Assembly (NCBI GenBank): GCA_023375785.1
Contig: SZWC01006810.1
Coordinates: 35,687 to 99,686, forward strand
Length of the DNA: 64,000 nucleotides
Source of the DNA: Penium margaritaceum
Taxonomy: Eukaryota > Streptophyta > Zygnematophyceae > Desmidiales > Peniaceae
Direction of reading: 5' to 3'
How positions within the stretch are numbered: the stretch's first letter is position 1; every line of letters begins with the position of its first letter. Both the position numbers and the translations under genes were made by a program. The notes beneath the pieces are model-generated. The model was not told the DNA's origin, ran no database searches, and worked only from the letters and a program-made list of their open reading frames with translations. Positions 56,481 to 64,000 of this stretch are shown here, in pieces.

Positions 56481-57544
56481 GGCTCGGCGGCCGCTGCTGC
56501 TATAGCGGTGGCTGCTGGTGTTATGGCGGTGGCTGCTATTGTCGCTGCTGCTGCTGCTGCTATTGCAATGGCTGCTATTGCTGTAGTGGCGAGTGCTACC
56601 GCTGCGATTGCTGCTGCCGTTGTGGTGATGATGGCGGTGGTTGACGTTGACCGCTGACGGCGTTGCCCTCGGCAGCTGCGTCAGCAGCCATACTGGAGGA
56701 GGTTTGCTTCGTCATGACAACAGGTTTCCTCCCCTGTTTTCCCCTCCGCGACAGTCCTCAGCGGAGCGTCTCCACAGAACCGCCCTTCGTGGTACTTCCT
56801 CTCCGCGAAACTCCTCCGCGGAGTGTCTCTGCGTACACCTTCCGCGGTGAACTTCACCCCGGAAGATCACCGCGGATCAGAGCGGATTACCGCGGATTAC
56901 CGTGGATTATCGCGGAGTACCGCGGTTTTACCGCTATTTTGTCGCCGAAGACCGCAGTCAGGCCAAGCACCGCGGGAGTTCCGCGGTCGGGCACGGAGTG
57001 CCGGTCGTGCCGTTTGTAGAACGCGGCGAGATGCCGGGAGTTGCTGAGGTTCCGCGGTCAGCACGTTCCGCACCCGCCGTGCATCGCTCGCGTTCTACAA
57101 GCGGAGGGTGTGTCGCGGACTTGCGACCGCGGAGCTGCGGCGAGTGGCGCCAGTGTGTTCCGAAACTGCCGCGGAGGTGCCGTGGTGAAGATGCGCGGAT
57201 CTGCGGAACACAGCGGATCTGTAGTGACGACTTCACTACGAGGTGACGAAATCGGAACACCGAGTGCCTCCGCGACACTGGACGCGTGTTCCGACGCGGT
57301 CGCGCGGCTGCCGTGCCTGCCGCGGAGGCCTTGTCACCGTGGAGCACCGCGGAACGACCACGGAACGACCGCAGAACAACCGGAGTTATTAAAAAATGGT
57401 CGAAGTGGTGGTGGGCCCTCCCAGGACCTCTCGCCGAGGCCGTGGGCACTGCTGCTGCTGCTACTCAAGGCAACGGCTGCGGTTGCTCACGACTTCTGCG
57501 GCTGATGCATCTCTGCTGTGCAGCTATGCGAGCAATGGCTCGCC
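56480..57544 (-). repeat. Leader of E11 with CAG triplets and CCGCGG palindromes
   Basis: Next to gag lies a short CAG-type triplet block (56490-56640, GCTGCTGCTAT on the plus strand). From about 56750 to 57370 there are twelve CCGCGG hexamers, many as ACCGCGGA, TCCGCGGA or TTACCGCGG. The antisense and sense frames across it are not recognisable proteins. Confidence 0.7.
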
Positions 57545-57556
57545 GCTCTGATACCA
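57545..57556 (-). promoter_or_regulatory. Primer binding site of E11
   Basis: TGGTATCAGAGC on the minus strand, exact initiator tRNA-Met complement, directly next to the LTR. Confidence 0.9.
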
Positions 57557-58094
57557 TGAGAGACAGCTCCTAGCACTGCTGTTGCTAGCGTGGCAACACA
57601 AGCCAGCTAGTTAACTCACTAGCACGCACAGGTGAAGGTGAGAACAGGAAGGGGTTGGCTAGGGACACAAACACAAGTGTCAGAAGCTGCAAATGTTTGA
57701 AATGTTCACAGAGAGATGACAACTGAGGTCTGACCAACCTAAATAGTGCCGCGGACCTAGTGGATGCATACACACACGCGGTGCACAACGGCGCTATTTT
57801 TCTAGCAGGACAAAGCAGTGACAAAAACACAGTTTTGGTCACAATTCCCTGCAAACACGTCAGAACGACGAGGCGTTTGAACCAAAATGGCCACGTCGAC
57901 GAGATCTTTGTCTTGATAGGCTGCATGCCTACGCGCTCTGACACAACACGAGTCTAAAAACTAGGAAAGTCTTCTGGGCGCCCGTCGCCACCGGCTGCCA
58001 GCCTGCTGCCGCCGTCGCCAGTCTCAGGGATCTGCATGTGAATGGACATGAGCCGAGGGGTCACCGCAAGCTGTGTACGACACACACAACAACA
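57557..58094 (-). repeat. 5' LTR of E11
   Basis: 538 bp, TGTTGTTG to GTCTCTCA on the minus strand, about 94% identical to the 3' copy by eye. Confidence 0.92.
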
Positions 58095-58742
58095 CAATGA
58101 GCAACAATGGGAGACACCTCAAAGTTCTAGCTCCCCCCTCCCTAGCTCTTTAGAGCTTGTTACCAGCTAACCAGCTAACCAGCCAAAAACAATACGCCTC
58201 TTTTCTCGCAAGCATGGTTTTCTCGGTGAGCCCTACCAGATGGCCGACAGCCCAAAACCCGGGTGTCCTTCGTTTTACCTGAAAACTGGACCATGCCATG
58301 ATACCGGCACTGCTAATGCAATCCTATGTTCAGAAACCGTTAGAAAAATAGCAGTGAGGAGTTATGGCTGCCCAAACCCTGGTAGTGCCTATAGTAGTCC
58401 TTGGTGCCAACAGTGCCACGCTAACATGAGACTTGGACCTTAAGCATAGCATAACGGTGCAGAAACAATGGTAAATTCAGATCCAGCGCTAAACGCATGC
58501 AGAGAGCATCTGTCATGGCAGTCACTACTGACGGCGTGACCGCTGAGGAGGCCTGCTGATGGAGTTGAGCACGTCGCGGGAGGGAGGAGGCTCCAACAAA
58601 CTGCGTGTAGATCTCAACGTGCGTCGGCTCCAATGAACGACACCCCAGCAATGTCGAGTCTCTCCATCTGTCTTTTGCACACCGATGTACACAAGCCGCG
58701 AGGACACAACAGATCACAATGAGAGATGCGAAGAAACCAATA
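58095..58742 (-). repeat. 3' LTR of E10, inner part
   Basis: Continues the LTR interrupted at 50317. It begins TATTGG on the minus strand after the purine tract GGTCATGGGGGAG (58743-58755). Both parts together come to about 860 bp, like the E2 LTR. Confidence 0.85.
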
Positions 58743-58839
58743 CTCCCCCATGACCTCCGAGCGCAGTGCAGATGGGCGGGCAGCGACACATTCTACATAT
58801 AGAGTCCCCTAGAGATCATAGAGATGTAGGGCAGGACAA

Positions 58840-60300
58840 AGAGTGCAACTCACGGACGCACGCCGAAGAAACTCACAGCCTTCTTAAACGAGTCACGCTT
58901 CAGTGCCTTGGTTAGGAAGTCAGCAAGCTGCCGTGATGTCTCAACCCACGCAATGCTGACGCTTCGAACATGCAACAACAAATGCACATAGTGATACTCA
59001 ACATTGATGTGCTTTGTGCGTGTATGATGCACATCGTCATTGTCAGTGATGGCCATGGCACTCTCATTATCACAATGCAATGTGATGGATGTGATGAACT
59101 AACGCAACTCGGGCAACAGATGACGCAACCACAAGCTCTCACATGCGCTTGAGCCAAGGGCTATGTACTCAGCCTAAGCAGTGCTGCGTGCAATGCACTC
59201 TTCCTTACCATTGCGCCAGAACACAACCGTCCCGCCAATCAGAAAGATCCAGCCTGTACGGCTTTTACAGTCCAGACTGCCGGCCCACACACTGTTTGTG
59301 TAGCCCACAGCGACAACAAACGGTTGTCAGCGGAACATGAGACCTCGCCGTGGAGTCGAGACGCCATATCGCAGTATACGGATCCTGAGAGAACGAAGGG
59401 AGGAGGTTGACGGCGAACATGATGTCTCGGCGCGTCATCGTCGCCAGGAACATCATTGACGCGATGGCTTACAGATACGTGGTGACGTCAACTGGCTTCC
59501 CCACAACGGTTGCGTCAGAGTTCTTCAACATCACTTGGCCATCCGGTGACATGGGTGAGGATGCGCTCGGCACGAGGGGCAAGTCCTCGGCGAAGCGAGT
59601 GGACAGAGTCTGTACATTGGCAACATGATGGACGTGCATGGTGCCCTAGGAGTGATCATGCTCAAGCTCCATGCCTAGGAAGACTCGGGCAGGCCGGTCT
59701 GGTAAGCGATGTGAAGCAAGTCCTTGACGCACTGAATGGTAGCCACATCTGGCAACGCAATGAGGAGATCGTCAGCAGTAGAGTAGGACTGTGGCAAAGG
59801 TTTTGCCTCACAGGGTGATGAACGGTGTGGGATCAGCAGTGTTGCGCAGAAGGCTGCCGTAGATGAGCGTGCAACTAATCTCCTGTTCTAGCATCAAGGC
59901 GACTGCTTCAGGCCGTAAAGGGCCTTCTGCAGCTGCCAGACCTTCCTAGTGCTGTCGTCCAAGCCTGAAGATTGTACCATGTAGAGCTCCTCAGCCTCCT
60001 GTGAGCCATGGAAGAAAGCGATGCTCACGTCCATGTGATGCAGCTCCCAACCATGCTTGGCAACCAGGATGAAGAGCGCCCGGCTAGTGGAGAATCGGCC
60101 AACTGGGGCAAAGCTTTGGTCGTTATCAACCCCAGGGACCTTGGTTGTGAGTCGGGTCTTGTACTTGTCCAAGCACCCGTCTGGATTCCGTTTGCGCCGG
60201 AAGACACATTTGGCAACGATAGCCTTCTGAAATGGAGGGAGAGCGACGAGGTCATACACGTGGTGCTGCCGAATAATAGCGAGGTCCTCAGTTCAGGCAT
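58840..60300 (-). pseudogene. E10 reverse transcriptase and RNase H region
   Basis: RT blocks YDLVALPPFQKAIVAKCVF, ALFILVAKHGWELHHMDVSIAF and [12 protein letters not shown], followed by RNase H blocks MMFLATMTRRDIMFAVNLL, CDNESAMAITD, RTKHINVEYHYV and [12 protein letters not shown]. Decayed fossil coding region. Confidence 0.85.
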
Positions 60301-60674
60301 CATCTCGGTGTGCGGCCTCGAGGGGAGTTTTGAGCCTCGCGTAGGGTGGCTGGGTTCTCCAAGCATGTCGTGGAGCGAAATGCGAGGGCGTTTGCACCTT
60401 GAGTTCCAGGTGGGATGCGTGTGAGTGCAGCCCTGACGGTATACCGATGCTCGTGATGGAGCATGACGTAGTCCACTATGAAGCCCGGGTTGAGTTTTGC
60501 AATGATGGCCAAAGTGGTCAGGCCGAGGGCCTTGGTGCCAGGGTCCCCACTCACTATCGTAGGAGTGGAAGAGACACATACGACGACGGACCACCAAGGT
60601 GCCACGGTGCGCAATGTGGCATTTTGCGCAATCACTGACGGCCTGGGTCAGAGGCTGCTGCCTGAGCCACACGT

Positions 60675-61225
60675 TTAGCGCGCTAGGGCAGGAGATGGCA
60701 CCGAGTCCGAGGTGCTAGCGGTGGTGGACGGGGCTACTAGTAGGGAGGGACCAAAAGACGCGGACGAGTCTACCGGCCTGGAAGGACTAGCAGATGCAGA
60801 CGGGGCTACTGGCGCGGAGCAGCCAGCAGACTCGACGGGGGCCGGCGGCCCGGAGGGACTAGCGATCTCGATTGGAGCTGCTGGCCCGAAGGGACTAGCG
60901 TATGCGAATGGAGCTGCCGGCTCAAAAGGACCAGTGGATGCAAATGGGTTTGCCGGCCCAAAGGGACCAGAAGACGCGGATGGGGCTGCGAGCACGGAGG
61001 GGCCAGCGGATGTGACTGGGACAACCGGCCCAGAGGGGCTAGCGGACGCAACTGAGGCTGCCGGGACGGAGGGGCCAGCGTATGCGACTGGGGCTGCCGG
61101 CCCGGAGGGGCTAACCGACACGACTGGGGCTGCCGGCCTAGAGGGGCCAGGGGACGCGACTGGGGCTGATGGTCAGGAGGAGGCAGCGAAGGCAACTGGG
61201 GCTACAGGCTCAAAGGGACCATGTG
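60675..61225 (-). repeat. 36-bp minisatellite in E10 linker
   Basis: About a dozen 36-bp units encode a 12-residue pattern (such as SPSGPAAPVAYA) between integrase and RT. On the plus strand the same DNA reads as a Gly-X-Y-like pattern, which is only the antisense. Confidence 0.8.
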
Positions 61226-61299
61226 ATGTGCCGCCCAGAAGCGACAAGATGGAGGATGGATTCACCACTCCCCGCGCGACATGAGGGACAATGACGAGC

Positions 61300-62170
61300 C
61301 GGATTGAATGAGGTCACGGAGAACCAACTCCTCAAAGAAGAGGGCATCACGAGACTCGATGATGTAGTGCTAGGAAAGATCCCAGAAATGCAAGGCTTTA
61401 GACTGACAGGAGACACTAAGGAAGGTGCAAGGACACTCACGGGAGAAGAGATTGCCGCCCTACTGTGGAACGGGCAGCCACACAATGGCCACGCAGCCCC
61501 AGACACGAAGCGGATGGAGGTCAGCACGTTGACCGCACCACTATTGGTACTGCCTGGACTGGCGGGGTAGGGGTCCGCCGGGAATCCAATTCTAGACCCA
61601 CGTCATGTACGCCATGGCTTTGAAGTAGAAGCCATTGAAAAGGCCAGACTCAACCCACATGGTGTGGACGGCGTGAGCCATGGTGTGGTTCCACCGCTCG
61701 TAGATGCCGTTTTGGGCTAGTGTATAAGGCACGGACGTCTTGTGGTGGATATCGTGGGAGGCGAGAAAGCTCATGGTCTCTCCCATGTACTCAACACCAC
61801 GATCGGAGTGAAAGCGACGAAGAGGCCAACCACACTCGCGCTCTGCTCGGACAAGTCATACCTGAATGGTTCGGGCGACATCGCTCTTGTGCCGAAGGTA
61901 GAAAGCCCAGCGGTAGCGAGAGTAGTCGTCCGTGAGGGTGAGGACATATCGTCCATGCTCCCCGATGGACTCGGTAGGGAGGGGACCCATGACATCGGAA
62001 TGGATGAGGTCCAGAGGTGGACGCATGTGAGAAAGACTGTGGGTAGGTGGACCGATGCATCTTGCCCTGAGCACAATCAATGCACTCTGTGGGGTACGGC
62101 CAAGGGAAGGAGTCCGGGTCAAGGCCCTTGGCCAGCTAGGTGCGAAGCATGCTATCGATAGAAGCTGAGT
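61300..62170 (-). pseudogene. E10 integrase region
   Basis: Blocks seen on the minus strand: LIHSDVMGPLPTESIGEHGRY, LTLTDDYSRYRWAF, GETMSFLASHDIHHKTSVPYT, AQNGIYERWNHTMAHAV and MAYMTWV. Copia order relative to protease and RT. Confidence 0.85.
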
Positions 62171-62369
62171 GGACGTGGCAAAGGTGGCAGTATAAGAGAT
62201 GTGTGCTGCGATGAGAGTGTGCTAGTGACAAACACATGATCTGAGGGGGTGGATGGGGAGGGGACAGAGGGAGGGGAGGATAGACGAGGCACGTGCCACA
62301 AGTTACCGTAGGCAGTGGTGTGTAGAATGAAAAGATCGGACGGACGTAACGACATAGTGCCAACGTCAC

Positions 62370-62900
62370 ACGAGTGCAAAATGTCCATGCTCATGCGGTC
62401 AAGGGTAGTGACTGTCAGAAGGCTGAGCTCAAGACCTGGGGCGAAGAGGACATCAATCACGAAGACATCACAGGAAGGACCACGAAAACAAACGACGCCA
62501 ACACCGCAAATAGGTAACACCTGTCCGGAGCCCGTCCGGATACTGTACACATGGCCAATATGTCCAAGCACACTGAAGGCCTCGCGAGAGGCAGTCATGT
62601 GATGCGTGGCCGAAGAGCCGATGATCCAGGTCTCAACCGTGTCCTGGAACGGAGTTGCCAAATCAATAATAGTCCCATGGCAGCAAGGTAGAGACACGGA
62701 TGCGATGGACAGAGGCGCGAACCCAGACTGCCAATCATCAAGCCATGCAACATCGTCATAGAGAGGGGCAGAAGAGGGCACTGGAGACAACGAGGCCGAC
62801 GAAGAAGCAGGACACAACCGTAGCTCAGTCTTTGTCATGCACGGCAGACGGGTAGACGGGCAGGAGGTGACGGAGGTCACACTTCCCTAGGGGACAGGGC
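62370..62900 (-). pseudogene. E10 protease region
   Basis: TWIIGSSATHHMTASREAFSV, ICGVGVVCFRG and VLFAPGLELSLLTV align with the E2 protease blocks, including the shared TASREAFS segment. Confidence 0.85.
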
Positions 62901-63239
62901 GAGGTAGGCCGAGCTGGAGCGCGATGAACTACTCCAAGTGACGCTCACGGGTGGACGGTCCGGGAGCGTAGACTGGGTGGAGAGTGACAGCGTCGGAGCC
63001 TGAATAGAAGGAGGACTTCACCGGATATGGAAACAGAGGCACCGACAGCTGCGGATGATGCTACTGCTGAGCTGGCGACGGTAGGTTTGGTGTGGCTGTC
63101 CGAGGAGTGGACCTGTTGGACGGGATGGAGGCATAAGGGTAGGCGATAGCTACGGTGGCAGAGGTAAGACAGAGCTCACGCTGGTAGCGCATAGTGGCAA
63201 TGACGCACGCCTCATCCATCGGTCCCTGGCACGTGTACC

Positions 63240-64000
63240 ACCCATGTCCTTGCTAGCCACAGTTGTGGCAGACCAAGCCACCACCACTAGACCTGGTTGG
63301 TTGTTACTGTTGCTGCAGGCCCTTGCTCTTCTTGCCCTTGCGCTTCTTCTTTGTTGACGACAAGGAGATGGTGGATGTAGCTGCTGTGGAGGAAGCGACG
63401 GCCACAGAGGCGATGCAGTGGAGGTGAGGGCCTCTGTGCGCTGGATGCGAGACTCTAGACGAGCTTCCCTAATCCTGAGAAAGAGCTAGTATGCCCAGGG
63501 CATGAGGGTGCCCTGGGCCGCCATGGTGGAGAGGACGTCTTGGGTGTAGTGGAGGAAGACGAGTTGGTGGCACCGTGCTTGATGGTCAAGAGCGCGGCTT
63601 GAGGTGGTGCAGTAGAGGTGCCTAGGCAACGGAAGATGTCCTCAACCCGCAGCCAGTAAGAGGAGACCGTCTTGGTTTCCCTGATGTGTAGGGAGTTGAG
63701 CTCACGAAGCAGACGGCTGGTTTGAGCCTCACTGGACAGGCGATGGGGACCGGTGAGGACGTGCCATGCGGCTACAGGGTGTGGAGTCACTCCAGTGGTC
63801 AAGTCGCCGAGGAAGGGATTGATGGCTAGGCGTGATGCGTGATGGGATTGATGGCTAGGGATTGAAGCAACCGGGACGAGGGCGCGTACGGCGCGACCAA
63901 CATCATGCACTTGGTCGGTTTGGGTGGAGCCGTATGGGAGAGTGTAGTATGGCTGCAGACCCTCACCCTGTGCCTGAATGCGGAAGCTGAGCTCCCAGCT
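63240..64000 (-). pseudogene. E10 gag region (cut by window end)
   Basis: DVGRAVRALVPVA, RLAINPFLGDLTTGVTP, AAWHVLTGPHRLSSEAQTSRLLRELNSLHI and SSYWLRVEDIFR match E2 gag closely. A Lys-rich patch lies near 63330. The N-terminal part lies beyond the window. Confidence 0.85.

Larger units (their letters stand above)
50318..58094 (-). mobile_element. Ty1/copia element E11, complete in structure
   Basis: 7777 bp with two 538-bp LTRs, a CAATG duplication on both sides (50313-50317 and 58095-58099), primer site, leader, gag, protease, integrase, linker, RT, RNase H and purine tract, all in copia order on the minus strand. It looks structurally whole, with roughly half a dozen breaks in the coding region. 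The LTRs differ at about 32 of 538 positions (about 6%, by eye), so it is among the youngest elements here. It is inserted in the 3' LTR of E10. Confidence 0.93.
58743..64000 (-). mobile_element. Ty1/copia element E10, body (cut by window end)
   Basis: Minus strand: RNase H, RT, a long repeat-bearing linker, integrase, protease and gag, the last running to the window edge. The 5' LTR is outside. LTR and gag place it with E2. The coding region is broken, with more than ten lesions. Its 3' LTR holds E11, so it is older than E11. Its own LTR divergence cannot be measured. Confidence 0.9.

Noticed and set aside
60712-61284. Collagen-like Gly-X-Y reading frame on the plus strand
   Set aside because: It is the antisense of the proline-rich minisatellite in the E10 linker; sense-strand copia domains lie on both sides.

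Overview
This is eukaryotic nuclear DNA dominated by fossils of LTR retrotransposons. At least eleven Ty1/copia elements or relics, several isolated LTRs and two Ty3/gypsy remnants fill roughly 85% of the window. The only host gene I can recognise is a secreted STIG1-type cysteine-rich protein at 45.6-47.4 kb. STIG1 domains are known from plants, and copia elements primed by initiator tRNA-Met (TGGTATCAGAGC next to the LTR) are typical of plants. A streptophyte with a large repeat-rich genome (an alga, bryophyte or similar) is therefore likely, but the species cannot be read from the sequence. No rRNA gene, intact tRNA gene or CRISPR array was seen.

Layout. 1-1.7 kb: 3' end of copia E1 (+). 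1.7-2.86 kb: GGTCTC repeat and unassigned DNA. 2.86-7.3 kb: left part of copia E2 (+), meeting head-to-head with truncated copia E3 (-, 7.3-10.1 kb). 10.1-11.2 kb: unassigned, with a tRNA-like SINE candidate. 11.2-13.6 kb: copia E4 (-). 13.9-14.4 kb: Ty3 relic T1 (-). 14.5-20.2 kb: strongly decayed copia E5 (+). 20.3-22.0 kb: LTR block L1 and the leader plus LTR of E6 (-). 22.0-22.9 kb: second GGTCTC repeat block. 22.9-23.7 kb: solo LTR L2. 23.7-31.1 kb: copia E7 (-), whose 5' LTR was entered by copia E8 (+, 31.1-38.35 kb). E8 meets truncated copia E9 (-, 38.35-43.7 kb), and E9 interrupts an older LTR, L3. 44-49.5 kb: the only mostly host-like stretch, with the STIG1-like gene. 49.0-49.95 kb: chromovirus end T2 (-). 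50.1 kb to the end: copia E10 (-), whose 3' LTR was split by copia E11 (-, 50.3-58.1 kb). E11 is the best preserved element and has a 5-bp target duplication.

The nesting gives a relative history that agrees with LTR divergence counted by eye. E7 (about 13% between its LTR pieces) is older than E8 inside it (about 9%), and E11 (about 6%) is younger than E10 around it. Features shared across elements are the most unusual content. These are long CAG-triplet leaders always on the coding strand, clusters of TGATGTCAGC-like near-palindromes just before gag, and a dispersed GGTCTC/GGGTCTCGACCAC repeat next to LTR ends at four places. Three duplicated segments flanking N runs (near 1.05, 20.68 and 46.27 kb) look like unmerged contig overlaps, so repeat copy numbers there should not be trusted.
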